Of a stretch of 64,000 nt of DNA, positions 8,039-17,804 are shown one piece after another. How positions within the stretch are numbered: position 1 is the first letter of the stretch; the number at the start of each line of letters is the position of its first letter. Location of the stretch: contig NZ_CP022436.1 in assembly GCF_002224285.1 (NCBI RefSeq), forward strand, positions 62,001 through 126,000, in the 5' to 3' direction. Origin of the DNA: Arthrobacter sp. YN. Its GTDB lineage: Bacteria > Actinomycetota > Actinomycetes > Actinomycetales > Micrococcaceae. Below the pieces are notes generated by a model that saw only the letters and a program-made list of their open reading frames with translations, ran no database searches and was not told where the DNA came from. Made by a program: the position numbers and the translations under genes.

Positions 8039-9748
8039 ATGGAAACCGTGATGCACACAGCCACCGCAAAAAGGGTTCGTTCTGTCAGGCCCGTCGGTAC
8101 CCGTGCCGTGCTGGCTGAACTGGATGGGCTGCAGGACGTCTTGGCCCTCCAGGACATGCTCAACAAGTCCCCGCTGCAGGGACAGGTGGACGTTCTTGCC
8201 GCCGCCGAAACTGTCATGGTGGTGGGCGAGTCCGCAGCGGCCACCCGCGCCATCGGCACCCGTTTGCTCGAGCTGGAAATCACCGCTCCGGAAGTCACTG
8301 ACTCCGGGCTGGTGGTCATCGAGACCGTATACGACGGCGACGACCTCGCCGACGTCGCGGAGCTCACCGGCCTGAGCGTGGACGGCGTCATAGCCGCCCA
8401 TACCGGCCAGATCTGGACCGTTGCCTTCGCGGGCTTTGCACCAGGTTTCGGCTACATGGTGGGCGAGAACGAGGCCCTCACGGTCCCGCGCCGCTCTTCC
8501 CCGAGGACAGCTGTCCCCGCTGGATCTGTTGCCCTCGGCGGCCAGTACTCGGCCGTTTATCCCCGCAGTTCACCGGGCGGTTGGCAGCTGATTGGCCGGA
8601 CCGGGGCGCGGATGTGGGACCTTGACCGTGCCCAGCCGGCCCTGGTTCGACCCGGCGACCGTGTGCAGTACAAAGCCGTCCGCGAGGTTGTGACGGCCGG
8701 CGCCCCCTCGGCACGGGATACGTCAGCCGGAGACTCCCCGGCCGGCGACTCCGACAAGGAGCGCCACACTGAGTCCGGTCTTCGGATACTGAATCCGGGG
8801 GCCCAAAGCCTTATCCAGGACCTCGGCCGCCGGGGCTATGGTCCGCTGGGAGTCTCTGCTGCCGGGGCTTTGGACCGGGCATCGCTGCGCCGCGCCAACC
8901 GGCTGGTGGGGAACGCTTCGTCGGCTGCAGCCATTGAGAGCGTCAACGGCGGCCTCACGGTGGAAGCAATCGGCGACCAAGTGATTGCTGTGGCGGGTGC
9001 GCCGACGACGCTGACCATTGAGTCGCCGTCGTGGGTTGATTCTGAAGGATCCGACGACGACGGCTACGTCCAGCCCGGCGCTCAGCGGACCGTCCCCATG
9101 GCCGCGCCCTTCGCATTGCTCGACGGCGAAGTGCTCACCATCGGGGCTCCCGAGTCGGGATTCCGAAACTATGTGGCGATCCGTGGCGGCGTTGATGCCC
9201 CTGAGGTTCTGGGCAGCCGGTCGGCCGACACGATGTCCGGGATTGGTCCCGCGCCTTTGGCAGTTGGCCAGGAGCTCCCGGCCGGTGAAGCCACCGCATC
9301 CACAGCAGTGGAAAGCCCAGAGCTCCAACCGGACTTCCCCGGCCTCCCCGGCCAGGGCGTCACGGTACTCGACGTCGTTCCCGGACCACGTGCCGACTGG
9401 TTCGACCAGGAAGCGCTTGATTCCCTCTGCAGTCAGGAGTGGCTGGTCACGCCGCAGTCCAATCGTGTGGGCATGCGCCTGGACGGAACTCCGTTGCGGC
9501 GCATCCGTGAGGGCGAACTCCCCAGCGAGGGCACCATGGCCGGCGCCCTTCAGATTCCGCCCGCGGGGCTGCCCGTCCTCTTCCTGGCGGACCACCCCAT
9601 CACAGGCGGCTATCCGGTGATTGGCGTGGTGCGCGACGAACACCTTGACCTCGCTGCCCAGGTCCCCATCGGCGGACGGATCCGTTTCCACCTCGTTCCG
9701 GATGCGCCGGACTTCACCACGACGTTTACCAAGACCCCAGAGAATTGA
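8039..9748 (+). CDS. 5-oxoprolinase PxpB-PxpC fusion
   Basis: 569 residues joining two subunits that are normally separate. PxpB (AHS1/KipI-like) covers about residues 15-220 and includes [11 protein letters not shown] and [11 protein letters not shown]. After an S/G/D-rich linker, PxpC (AHS2/KipA-like) runs from about residue 248, opening [20 protein letters not shown] and including [17 protein letters not shown]. PxpA, PxpB and PxpC form ATP-dependent 5-oxoprolinase. The ATG at 8051 with GGAAAC upstream is an alternative start, four codons shorter. The same two domains form the carboxyltransferase of urea carboxylase, which matters because a biotin carboxylase gene follows directly. Confidence 0.92.
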   Translation: METVMHTATAKRVRSVRPVGTRAVLAELDGLQDVLALQDMLNKSPLQGQVDVLAAAETVMVVGESAAATRAIGTRLLELEITAPEVTDSGLVVIETVYDGDDLADVAELTGLSVDGVIAAHTGQIWTVAFAGFAPGFGYMVGENEALTVPRRSSPRTAVPAGSVALGGQYSAVYPRSSPGGWQLIGRTGARMWDLDRAQPALVRPGDRVQYKAVREVVTAGAPSARDTSAGDSPAGDSDKERHTESGLRILNPGAQSLIQDLGRRGYGPLGVSAAGALDRASLRRANRLVGNASSAAAIESVNGGLTVEAIGDQVIAVAGAPTTLTIESPSWVDSEGSDDDGYVQPGAQRTVPMAAPFALLDGEVLTIGAPESGFRNYVAIRGGVDAPEVLGSRSADTMSGIGPAPLAVGQELPAGEATASTAVESPELQPDFPGLPGQGVTVLDVVPGPRADWFDQEALDSLCSQEWLVTPQSNRVGMRLDGTPLRRIREGELPSEGTMAGALQIPPAGLPVLFLADHPITGGYPVIGVVRDEHLDLAAQVPIGGRIRFHLVPDAPDFTTTFTKTPEN

Positions 9749-9755
9749 GTATGTG

Positions 9756-11516
9756 ATGCGCAAGGTCCTGATCGCGAACCGCGGCGAAATCGCAGTCCGC
9801 GTCGCCCGAGCCTGCGACGACGCCGGCATCCAGTCAGTCGCCGTCTATGCAGACATCGACGCCGATGCCATGCACGTTGGCGCTGCCGACGAAGCCTACA
9901 GCCTGGGCGGCAACTCGCCGGCCGATACCTATCTGAACATTGGGAAACTCCTCACTGTTGCCGAGGAGTCCGGCGCTGATGCCGTCCATCCCGGCTACGG
10001 TTTCCTGTCCGAGAACGCGGACTTTGCACAAGCAGTGCTCGACGCCGGACTTAAGTGGATCGGCCCCTCGCCGGAGTCGATTCGCCAGCTGGGCAACAAG
10101 ATCACGGCGCGCGATATCGCCGTCCGCGCCGGCGCACCTTTGGTGGCCGGCAGCGATGGCCCGGTATCGTCTGCGGCAGAGGCCCGCGCTTTCGCCGAGC
10201 AACACGGACTCCCCCTTGCGATCAAGGCGGCCTTCGGCGGCGGTGGCCGTGGCCTGAAAGTGGTTCGTGAGCTCGCCGAAGTAGAAGAAGCCTTCGACTC
10301 CGCAGTGCGTGAAGCAGTGGCTGCGTTCGGTCGCGGCGAGTGCTTCGTGGAGCAGTACCTCGACCGGCCCCGGCATGTGGAGGCGCAGATCATCGCAGAC
10401 ATCCACGGCAACGTGGTGGTGGTGGGAACCCGCGACTGCTCCCTGCAGCGACGCCACCAAAAGCTCGTGGAAGAAGCTCCGGCGCCCTTCTTGAGCGACG
10501 AACAGCGGAAGCAAATCTACGAGGGCTCCAAGGCCATTGTCCGCGAAGCAGGCTACTACGGTGCCGGGACAGTGGAATTCCTGGTCTCAGCTGACGGGGC
10601 CGTGGCTTTCCTGGAGGTCAACACCCGCCTTCAGGTCGAGCACCCCATCACGGAGGAAACCGCGGGGATTGACCTTGTCCAGGAGCAATTCCGCATTGCT
10701 GCCGGTCTGCCGCTGAGCATCACGGAGGACCCCGCTGCCCGTGGACACTCCTTCGAGTTCCGCATCAACGCAGAGGATGTCGGGCGCGGCTTCCTTCCCT
10801 CGCCGGGCACTGTTGCATTGTTCGAAGCACCGACGGGACCCGGCATCCGATTGGATACCGGTGTTCGGTCCGGTTCCTTCGTGGCGCCCCAGTTCGACTC
10901 CCTGCTGGCCAAGTTGATCGTGAGCGGAGCTGATCGTCAGCAGGCACTCCGCCGCGCGCGCCGGGCCCTTGCCGAAATCAACATCACCGGCCTCCCCACC
11001 GTTCTGCCGTTCCACCGCGCGGTTATGGAATCCGAAGACTTCACGTCCATTGCCGGAATGCGGGTCCACACCCGATGGATTGAAACCGACTTCGCGGACC
11101 AGATCCCGGTGGATCCCGAGTACAACGTGATGGCCCCGGGAGGTGAGCGCAGAACCATCACCATCGATGTGGACGGAAAACGCCTCGCCGTGGGACTTCC
11201 GGCTGACCTGCTGGACGGCTGGGCCCGATCAGGGCAAGGCCTTCCTGCGGCGTCAGACGTGAAGGGTTTGCCGGGTTCTGTCTCAGGCAGCCACTCCCCA
11301 GCCGAATCAGCGCTCGTCTCCAGCATGGCCGGCACAGTAGTGAAGTGGCTGGTGGAACCCGGTGAAGAAGTCGCCGCGGGTGACCCCTTGGTGGTCCTTG
11401 AAGCCATGAAGATGGAAACCCAAGTTCCCGCCCACCGGACAGGTACGCTCTCCGAAGTCCTGTCCGCACCGGGCGGAGTGGTCACCGCCGGCGCCGTGCT
11501 GGCCCACATCCACTAG
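9756..11516 (+). CDS. Biotin carboxylase with C-terminal biotin carrier domain
   Basis: 586 residues. Biotin carboxylase N-domain ([20 protein letters not shown]), ATP-grasp with the glycine loop [24 protein letters not shown] and [15 protein letters not shown], then the C-domain to about residue 445. BCCP fills residues 515-586 with the biotinylation motif EAMKM (lysine about 552). It would charge and carboxylate its own biotin using ATP and bicarbonate. There is no carboxyltransferase beta/alpha gene next to it; it starts 8 bp after pxpBC in the same operon. GTG at 9753 is an alternative start. A function tied to 5-oxoproline rather than acyl-CoA is inferred. Confidence 0.9.
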   Translation: MRKVLIANRGEIAVRVARACDDAGIQSVAVYADIDADAMHVGAADEAYSLGGNSPADTYLNIGKLLTVAEESGADAVHPGYGFLSENADFAQAVLDAGLKWIGPSPESIRQLGNKITARDIAVRAGAPLVAGSDGPVSSAAEARAFAEQHGLPLAIKAAFGGGGRGLKVVRELAEVEEAFDSAVREAVAAFGRGECFVEQYLDRPRHVEAQIIADIHGNVVVVGTRDCSLQRRHQKLVEEAPAPFLSDEQRKQIYEGSKAIVREAGYYGAGTVEFLVSADGAVAFLEVNTRLQVEHPITEETAGIDLVQEQFRIAAGLPLSITEDPAARGHSFEFRINAEDVGRGFLPSPGTVALFEAPTGPGIRLDTGVRSGSFVAPQFDSLLAKLIVSGADRQQALRRARRALAEINITGLPTVLPFHRAVMESEDFTSIAGMRVHTRWIETDFADQIPVDPEYNVMAPGGERRTITIDVDGKRLAVGLPADLLDGWARSGQGLPAASDVKGLPGSVSGSHSPAESALVSSMAGTVVKWLVEPGEEVAAGDPLVVLEAMKMETQVPAHRTGTLSEVLSAPGGVVTAGAVLAHIH

Positions 11517-11521
11517 CTCCG

Positions 11522-12775
11522 CTAGGCGTGTGCCGCCGCTGAAATGCCCAGCACGCTGTCCAGCAAGCTGTTGCGGAACTTGCCTGTGGGGTCGTTCGCC
11601 TGAACCAGGGCGCGGAAGTCTTCGAACCGCGGGTAGAGCGCGGCGAAGTCGTACTGCCCGGGCGTGAAGAGTTTGCCCCAGTGCGGGCGTGCCCCGAACG
11701 GACGCAAAGCTTCCTCAAGCTCCGGGAGTACTGCTTCCACGTCGGACTGGAGGGGCTTCCATGTGAAGTGCAGCGCCACACTTTGCTGCTGATAGAACGG
11801 GCTGAGCCAGAACTCGTCAGCAGCGATGGTGCGGATTTCCGAGATGAACAAGAGCGGCGACAGCTTGCCTGCAAGCGCGCGGACTGCCTGCAAGGCGGCA
11901 GGCGCCTGGTCCAGCGGCAAAAGGAACTCGCTCTGCAGCTCCTCACCGTTGCTGGGTGTGAATTCGTGGCGGAAGTGCGGCAAGCGGTCCAGCCATTTTC
12001 CAGCGACATCCAGCTGCCCGGTGCAGTTTTCGGCCGACATGTCCGGCAGGGGGTGCATGGCCGCCGTCGCTGCTGTTGCTCCAAAGAGGTCCGTCAGGGG
12101 AGCCTCGGAGTCGAGTGCTTTGAGCCAGACCTGCGGGATGGTGTCTCCGGTGTAATTGGTGAAGAAGCTGACGCTGTAGGCGCTGGATGCGATGGTGTGG
12201 AAGTTCGCCAAGGCACCTTCCCACGACAACCCGGTGAGCACACGCTGCCGGACCTCGTAGCTCGGACGGACTGCCAGCTCAAGTCCCGTGACGATGCCAA
12301 GGGCTCCCACGCCCACCACACTGGCGGGGAATTCGTCGTCGTCCGCTGTCAGTGTCACCAGCTCGCCGGAGGCGCGCACCAGGTCAACACCCACGACGGC
12401 GGCAGCCAGCGAGGGGTTGTTGACCCCACTGCCGTGCGTTCCGGTTTGGATGGCGCCGGCGACTGAGATGTGGGGGAGCGAGGCAAGATTGTGGATGGCG
12501 TAGCCCTGCTCCTCGAGCGCGCGTCCCAGGGCGCCGTAGCTGATGCCGCCGCTGACCTTGACCGTGCTCTTCGCGGCGTCCAACAAAATCTCCTGAGGGA
12601 GGGCGTCGAGGAGGATGTGGGTCCCGTCCGTGTCGGCCACTGTGTTGAAGGAGTGCCTGGAGCCGAGGGCCTTGATCTTGGTTGCGTTTGCCACGAGCTC
12701 CTGCAGTTCGGCCACCGAGGCGGGGCGGTGGACTTCCGCGGCGGAGTATTCGAGGTTTCCTGCCCAGTTCTTCAT
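11522..12775 (-). CDS. FAD-dependent alditol oxidase (AldO/XyoA type)
   Basis: 417 residues, nearly identical in length to Streptomyces coelicolor AldO (418). It shares NWAGN at the start, LGSRHSFN with His41 in the position of the covalent-FAD histidine, NLASLPHISVAGAIQTGTHGSG, and the C-terminal FGARPHWGK and YPRFEDFRAL. Such enzymes oxidise xylitol, sorbitol or glycerol with O2, giving aldose and H2O2. The start MKNWAGN at 12775 is chosen over a 23-codon upstream extension. Divergent from a LacI regulator with a LacI operator between them, so probably polyol- or sugar-controlled. Confidence 0.92.
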   Translation of the reverse strand: MKNWAGNLEYSAAEVHRPASVAELQELVANATKIKALGSRHSFNTVADTDGTHILLDALPQEILLDAAKSTVKVSGGISYGALGRALEEQGYAIHNLASLPHISVAGAIQTGTHGSGVNNPSLAAAVVGVDLVRASGELVTLTADDDEFPASVVGVGALGIVTGLELAVRPSYEVRQRVLTGLSWEGALANFHTIASSAYSVSFFTNYTGDTIPQVWLKALDSEAPLTDLFGATAATAAMHPLPDMSAENCTGQLDVAGKWLDRLPHFRHEFTPSNGEELQSEFLLPLDQAPAALQAVRALAGKLSPLLFISEIRTIAADEFWLSPFYQQQSVALHFTWKPLQSDVEAVLPELEEALRPFGARPHWGKLFTPGQYDFAALYPRFEDFRALVQANDPTGKFRNSLLDSVLGISAAAHA

Positions 12776-12815
12776 TGAATGATCTTCCCATCTGGCGTTA
12801 TCGGACTCCCACAAA

Positions 12816-12831
12816 TTGTGAGCGTTCACAA
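12816..12831. promoter_or_regulatory. LacI-type operator between alditol oxidase and lacI
   Basis: TTGTGAGCGTTCACAA: 6-bp perfect arms around a central CG pair, the standard LacI/GalR operator form (TGTGAnCGnTCACA). It is 41 bp from the oxidase start and 74 bp from the regulator start. Confidence 0.7.
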
Positions 12832-12904
12832 AGAGCCGGGTCAAGGGGTGTCCAACCCTTGCCGATAGAGTTCAAGGAAACCCGCTGTCTACCAGGAGCT
12901 GCAC

Positions 12905-13909
12905 GTGAGCCAGGGATCCAAGCCCACCATCCGGGACGTTGCGAAGGCGGCTGACGTATCGCTGACCACTGTGTCCTACGTGCTTTCCGGCCGTCACGGC
13001 GGGACCACCCGGATCAGCCAGCCCACGCAGGACCGGGTGTTGGCCGCGGTCAAGGAGCTCGGTTACGTGCCCAACCAGGCGGCCCGGGGCATGCGTCGGG
13101 GCAAGACGGACGTGGTGGCCGTGGCTATCGGAAACCTCGATTGGCCGTGGGATCGAGCCCTCGCCACGGCGGCGGCCCGGATCCTCCCGGAGCACGGGTA
13201 CCAGCCGGTGATCCTGCTGGGCGACGATTGGCGCAAGTTCATGATGTCCGGGGGCGCCGATGGCGTCATCATCGGCTACTTCCCCGAGGCCAAGACAGAC
13301 GACGAAACCGTCACCGAGCTGGCGCGCCGCGGCGTCGCCCAAGTGGTGATCTCCGGAACCATGAAGCCCGCGGGGTTTGATGTTTTGGCTCCCGAGTCCG
13401 ATGAAGGGCTCGCGGAGTGCATGGAGTTCCTCACCAATTCCCACCGCAGAATCGCGTGCATCCGCAGGGCAGACCCGGCCGGCCGGCCCAAGAGCCGCTT
13501 TGCCGCCTATGCTGCCGGGTTGGAGAAGGCAGGCATACCCCTGGATGAGTCCTTGGTCAGGACGTCGCAGCACCACCCTGCCACCGCGTACCAGTCGGCG
13601 TTGGAGTTGCTCCAGCTGCCGGATCGGCCCACGGCCATCTTCTGCACGGACGACATGGAAGCGTTGCAAGCCATCCGTGCCGCGTACCGCCTCGGCCTGC
13701 AGGTCCCTGAGGACATCCAGATTGTTGGCGTAGGAAACTCCACTGAGGGCCAGGAGTATGACCCGGCCCTGACCACTGTTGGGCCGGACCCTATTTTTGA
13801 GCAGGTGGTCAGGATGCTGCTTGATCGCTTGGCGGGAACCACACCGGCAGAAGGAATCCGGGTTGCCTCGCCATGGAAGGTACACCGCCGAGGCACCACC
13901 CAGCGCTAG
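12905..13909 (+). CDS. LacI-family transcriptional regulator
   Basis: 334 residues: a LacI helix-turn-helix at residues 8-30 (PTIRDVAKAADVSLTTVSYVLSG), a hinge region (GYVPNQAARGMRRGKT), and a type I periplasmic-binding-fold sensor domain. GTG start, with GGAGCTG upstream. It is divergent from the alditol oxidase and probably controls it through the palindrome in the gap. It ends 3 bp before the convergent BASS transporter gene. Effector unknown; a polyol or pentose is likely. Confidence 0.9.
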   Translation: MSQGSKPTIRDVAKAADVSLTTVSYVLSGRHGGTTRISQPTQDRVLAAVKELGYVPNQAARGMRRGKTDVVAVAIGNLDWPWDRALATAAARILPEHGYQPVILLGDDWRKFMMSGGADGVIIGYFPEAKTDDETVTELARRGVAQVVISGTMKPAGFDVLAPESDEGLAECMEFLTNSHRRIACIRRADPAGRPKSRFAAYAAGLEKAGIPLDESLVRTSQHHPATAYQSALELLQLPDRPTAIFCTDDMEALQAIRAAYRLGLQVPEDIQIVGVGNSTEGQEYDPALTTVGPDPIFEQVVRMLLDRLAGTTPAEGIRVASPWKVHRRGTTQR

Positions 13910-13912
13910 GAG

Positions 13913-14908
13913 CTAGTCCTTCAGCGGACGGCGCGCCAGCCAGGCAGCCACAATTGCGCCCGAGATGTTGTGCCACACCGAGAACACGGCCGACGGTAGT
14001 GCGGCCAGGGGGCTGAAGTGCGCTGTGGCCAGAGTGGCGGCCAGACCGGAGTTCTGCATGCCAACCTCAAACGCGAGGGCGCGGCGTGCCTTGTCGTCCA
14101 GCCGGCCGAGCTTGCCCGCCAAGTAACCCAGGCCCAGACCGAAACCGTTGTGGAGAACGACGGCCAGGAAAACGATCGCGCCTGCCGCGACGATCTTGCT
14201 GGCGCTTCCCGCTACGACGATAGCTACGATCAGCGAAATCACGACGGCGGACGCCCACGGCAGTGCGGGAAGAACCTTTGCGACGAGCTTCGAGAGGAAG
14301 AGACGGGCCAACAGGCCTGCGATCACCGGCAGCAGCACTGTCTTCACGATGTCCATCACCATGGCGCCGGCTTCGATGTGCAGGAAAGAGCCGGCCAGGA
14401 AGAGTGTCAGGGCAGGGGTCACGATGGGCGCGATCAGCGTGGAAACCGAGGCGACGGCCACGGACAGGGCAACATCGCCCTTGGCCAGGAACGCCATGAC
14501 ATTCGAGGCGGTGCCCGAAGGTGCGCAACCCACCAGGATCAGGCCGACGGCCAGTTCCGGCGGCAACTGCAGGAGGACGGCGATGAGCCACCCAGCGCCG
14601 GGCATGATCACGTAGTGCGCCACAATGCCAAGGGCGACGGCCCATGGGCGCCGTGCCACCGAGGCAAAGTCCGGCGGGGTGAGCGTGAGTCCCATGCAGA
14701 ACATGATGACGCCCAGCAGGTAGGGAACCGCGACGCCCATCGGTTTGAACAGATCCGGAATCAGGAAGCCGAGGACCCCCGCTACAACCACCAGGAGTGG
14801 GAACACGGTGACAGCAATGCGCGCAATCTTGGCTTCAGCGGCAAGGGCGGCGTTGGCGGGCGCAGCGGGTTCTTCGGTTTTCGACGGGGTATTGGTTGCC
14901 TCAAGCAT
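13913..14908 (-). CDS. Bile acid:sodium symporter (BASS) family transporter
   Basis: 331 residues, about ten membrane helices. BASS/PanS hallmarks: PYLLGVIMFCMGLTL, GLILVGCAPSGTASNVMAFLAKGDVALSV and MQNSGLAATLA. Bacterial relatives carry pantothenate, ketopantoate, bile acids or other organic anions; the substrate is not deducible here. A hydrophilic, alanine-rich N-terminus of about 28 residues precedes helix 1. Its 160-bp upstream gap holds an imperfect inverted repeat pair. Confidence 0.9.
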   Translation of the reverse strand: MLEATNTPSKTEEPAAPANAALAAEAKIARIAVTVFPLLVVVAGVLGFLIPDLFKPMGVAVPYLLGVIMFCMGLTLTPPDFASVARRPWAVALGIVAHYVIMPGAGWLIAVLLQLPPELAVGLILVGCAPSGTASNVMAFLAKGDVALSVAVASVSTLIAPIVTPALTLFLAGSFLHIEAGAMVMDIVKTVLLPVIAGLLARLFLSKLVAKVLPALPWASAVVISLIVAIVVAGSASKIVAAGAIVFLAVVLHNGFGLGLGYLAGKLGRLDDKARRALAFEVGMQNSGLAATLATAHFSPLAALPSAVFSVWHNISGAIVAAWLARRPLKD

Positions 14909-14993
14909 TCATCCATGCTCACACTCGGCGCCAGACCCGAACGACTTCGTTACATCCACGCGGGGGAATATGTCAGACAACCGCTGTTTCGCA

Positions 14994-15059
14994 CCCAACT
15001 AAGTGACAGTAAACGCACCACTGAGCCCTTATTAGGACGTGTGCTGTTACCTAGTTGGG
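14994..15059. promoter_or_regulatory. Widely spaced inverted repeat upstream of BASS gene
   Basis: CCCAACTAAGTGACAG (14994-15009) and CTGTTACCTAGTTGGG (15044-15059) are complementary at 14 of 16 positions, separated by 34 bp. They lie 86-151 bp before the BASS start and just past the SulP stop. Either two operator half-sites in opposite orientation or a large-looped hairpin; no U-run follows, so a terminator is less likely. Confidence 0.45.
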
Positions 15060-15068
15060 AGGGGCGGA

Positions 15069-16565
15069 TCAGGAGTTGAGCTTCCCGGCCAGCCGCTCGC
15101 GCATACGGATGCTGGCCTCGTTGAGCCCGATAAACTCCACCTCGCGCCCGTGATTCCGGTACTTCTCGGTCACGGAATCCAACACGGCAACAGTCGACGC
15201 GTCCCAAATGTGGGAGCCGTGCAGATCGATGATCACGCGATCTATTCCTTCTGAGGCATCTTTTGCGTAGTCGAACTGCGTGTACAGATCATTGGACGAT
15301 GCAAAGAACAGTTCGCCGTCCACGGTGTAGGTGGCCACGTTCCCGCCGTTGAGCTCGAGTTCCGTCCGCTCCACCGTAGCGAAGTGGGCCACCCGCCGCG
15401 CGAACAGCACCATTGCAGTCAAGACGCCGACGCCGACACCCACCGCGAGGTTGTGCGTCGCCACTACAGCGGCAACAGTAATCAGCATGACGGCGGTCTC
15501 CGACTTGGGCAGTCGCTTCAGCGTAGAGGGTTGGATCGAGTGCCAGTCGAAGGTGATCAGCGAAACGAAAATCATCACGGCAACCAGCGCTGCCATGGGG
15601 ATCATGCCCACGACGTCGCCGAGGACCACTACCAGCACCAGCAGGAACACGCCGGCCAGGAACGTCGAGAGCCGGCTCCGGGCGCCGGAGCCCTTGACGT
15701 TGATCATGGTCTGCCCAATGACGGCGCAACCACCCAGACCACCAAGGAACCCGGTGACGATGTTCGCCGCACCTTGACCCCAGGAGACGCGGGTCTTGTT
15801 GGAACGGGTGTCCGTGATGTCGTCCACCAGCTTGGCAGTCATCAGGGATTCCAACAGGCCCACCAATGCCATGGACAGTGCGAAGGGTGCAATGATCTGG
15901 AACGTTTCCAGGTTCAGGGGAACGTTGGGCAGGAAGAAGCCGGGCAAGCTGTCCGGGAGTTCACCCTTATCGCTGACGGTGGGAACGTCGATGCCACCCA
16001 CCACGGTCGCCAACGTGATGGCAACAATGGCCACCAGAGGAGCCGGAATCGCTGTGGTCAGGCGGGGCAGCCCGAACACGATGACCAGACCAACAATGAC
16101 AATCGGGTAGACCATCCACGGCACATTGAAGAGCTCGGGCATCTGTGACATGAACACCAAGATGGCCAGTGCGTTCACGAAGCCGATCATCACGGACCGT
16201 GGGATGAAACGCATGAGTTTGGTGACGCCCAGCACCGCCAGGATGATCTGGAAAACACCTGCCAGGATGATCGTCGCGATCAGGTAGTCGAGTCCGTGCT
16301 CCTTCATCACCGGGGCGATCACCAACGCCACAGCTCCGGTGGCTGCGGAAATCATGGCAGGCCGGCCACCCACCAAAGCCGTCACTACGCCCATGGTGAA
16401 GGACGCGAACAGCCCGATCCGCGGATCAACCCCCGCAATCACCGAGAACGCGATGGCCTCGGGGATCAAAGCCAGCGCCACCACGAGCCCCGCGAGGGAT
16501 TCCGTCAGCAGGCGGCGGGGTGAGCGGAAGGTCGCCCGCAGTGACATGAGTTGCTCGGGAGTCAT
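15069..16565 (-). CDS. SulP-family inorganic anion transporter with STAS domain
   Basis: 498 residues. The membrane domain (about residues 15-385) contains the SulP features GLVVALALIPEAIAFSVIAGVDP, SAATGAVALV and GFLGGLGGCAVIGQTMINVKGSG. A STAS domain follows (about 400-498: ELFFASSNDLY, DRVIIDLHGSHIWDASTVAVLD). It imports sulfate, bicarbonate or a related anion. It shares direction with the upstream RelA/SpoT-domain gene, 22 bp away, so the two may be co-transcribed. The start at 16565 (MTPEQLMSLRATF) looks right for the family. Confidence 0.93.
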   Translation of the reverse strand: MTPEQLMSLRATFRSPRRLLTESLAGLVVALALIPEAIAFSVIAGVDPRIGLFASFTMGVVTALVGGRPAMISAATGAVALVIAPVMKEHGLDYLIATIILAGVFQIILAVLGVTKLMRFIPRSVMIGFVNALAILVFMSQMPELFNVPWMVYPIVIVGLVIVFGLPRLTTAIPAPLVAIVAITLATVVGGIDVPTVSDKGELPDSLPGFFLPNVPLNLETFQIIAPFALSMALVGLLESLMTAKLVDDITDTRSNKTRVSWGQGAANIVTGFLGGLGGCAVIGQTMINVKGSGARSRLSTFLAGVFLLVLVVVLGDVVGMIPMAALVAVMIFVSLITFDWHSIQPSTLKRLPKSETAVMLITVAAVVATHNLAVGVGVGVLTAMVLFARRVAHFATVERTELELNGGNVATYTVDGELFFASSNDLYTQFDYAKDASEGIDRVIIDLHGSHIWDASTVAVLDSVTEKYRNHGREVEFIGLNEASIRMRERLAGKLNS

Positions 16566-16587
16566 GGGTCCTTACAGTGCAGTTGTC

Positions 16588-17694
16588 CTAGAGCGCAGTC
16601 TGGCGGTAGCGCTCAATCTGCTTAAGGCGCCGCAGGAGGCTGTCGCGCCGCGGGTGCGGAACGACGTCGGGCGCCTCAGCGGTGAGATCGATGTGTTCGG
16701 TTCCGTACTGCCACAACAGGAGGTCATCCAGGAGGCGGTCGGGGCCGGGGGAGTAGCGGTGGTCCAGGGCCTTGCGGACCTCGGTGATCCGGTTGGCGCT
16801 GAGCAGTCCGGCAAGCTCCACGGTCTTGGTGAGGCCGTGGGCGGCGAGCAGCTCGGCAGCCCATCCCCAGTCGTCATCAACTTTACGGTCAACGTGCGGG
16901 AGCAGCGTACGCCAGACGTCACGGACCCGGTTGGGCGTCAGGGGCATGCCGCCATCGCCCTCAAGGTCCCAGTAGCCGCGAACTTCCTCGTACCGCTCGT
17001 GAAGATCGGCGAAGGCGCTCTCCACTGTTTCCAACATGGCAGCTGTTGCAGTGAATTGGCGATCAAAATGGGGTGTCCAGGCGCGCGGGTCTTCGGCCTT
17101 GAACCGGATGTCGTGCTCGATCTCGCTCCAAGCGTGGGCAAAAACGGTGCGGATCTGGCATTCGAAGAAATAGCTGCCGTTGGCAGGCATGTCCGGGTTG
17201 AAGACCTGCTGGTATTCCTTGACGGCCTCATTCTGGATGGTTCGCAGAATGAGGTGCCGGCTGGAGTATCCGTAGGTTCCCGACTCGATGGAGCCGATGT
17301 CCTTCTCACGGTCTCCGCGGCAATCGAAGAGCTGCCGCTGCCGCTTGATGATGTTGGCCACGGCGGCGTTCTCGGCCGGAAGCTTGGTGATGACACGGAT
17401 GCCCACCATGTCATTCAACGTGCGGAAGGGGTCCGGAAACTTCAGCAACCGGGGGCCGCCCGGCTCCAGGGGATCATCGGTGCGGGAAATCTTTTCCCGG
17501 AAGGACTCCACTGTTTTGGTCCGTCCGGTGACAAACAACGGAGTGACCTCAGCGTCGTTCAGCATGTCCCGCAAAGTGAGCAGAACGTCCCGCGTAACCC
17601 GCTTCAGGGCAGGGCGAACACGCTCATAGAGCGCCACATTCGCATCCACTGCGTCGCGCTGGGCCTGGTCCAGGCTGTCCCAATTGCTTGCCAT
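16588..17694 (-). CDS. RelA/SpoT-domain GTP pyrophosphokinase-like protein
   Basis: 368 residues with a RelA/SpoT nucleotidyltransferase core at about residues 50-220: LFVTGRTKTVESFREKI, DPFRTLNDMVGIRVIT, YSSRHLILRT and FECQIRTVFAHAWSEIEHDIRFK. The HD hydrolase, TGS and ACT domains of long RSH enzymes are absent, so it is a small-alarmone-synthetase-like protein with a C-terminal extension of unknown role (about 240-368). Expected to make (p)ppGpp or a related alarmone; activity is not proven by sequence. The start MASNWDSL at 17694 is preferred over a 14-codon longer one. Upstream of SulP. Confidence 0.87.
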   Translation of the reverse strand: MASNWDSLDQAQRDAVDANVALYERVRPALKRVTRDVLLTLRDMLNDAEVTPLFVTGRTKTVESFREKISRTDDPLEPGGPRLLKFPDPFRTLNDMVGIRVITKLPAENAAVANIIKRQRQLFDCRGDREKDIGSIESGTYGYSSRHLILRTIQNEAVKEYQQVFNPDMPANGSYFFECQIRTVFAHAWSEIEHDIRFKAEDPRAWTPHFDRQFTATAAMLETVESAFADLHERYEEVRGYWDLEGDGGMPLTPNRVRDVWRTLLPHVDRKVDDDWGWAAELLAAHGLTKTVELAGLLSANRITEVRKALDHRYSPGPDRLLDDLLLWQYGTEHIDLTAEAPDVVPHPRRDSLLRRLKQIERYRQTAL

Positions 17695-17804
17695 GCCCCC
17701 AGCATACGGGGCGGGTCCGACACTGAACCGAGCCACTCGCCGTCGGGGTGCCTCTAGCCAAACTAGTGAATCGTCACGATAGGCTCAGTACAAAGGAGGG
17801 CGCA

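Noticed and set aside
6665..8401. Long open minus-strand frame of 578 codons
   Set aside because: It lies opposite the MHS transporter and pxpBC start and has no recognisable domain; codon bias of the true genes keeps the antisense frame open.
14018..15079. Plus-strand frame of 353 codons
   Set aside because: Antisense to the BASS transporter; highly charged sequence without domains.
16339..17757. Plus-strand frame of 472 codons
   Set aside because: Shadow opposite the RelA/SpoT-domain and SulP genes, which have clear motifs.
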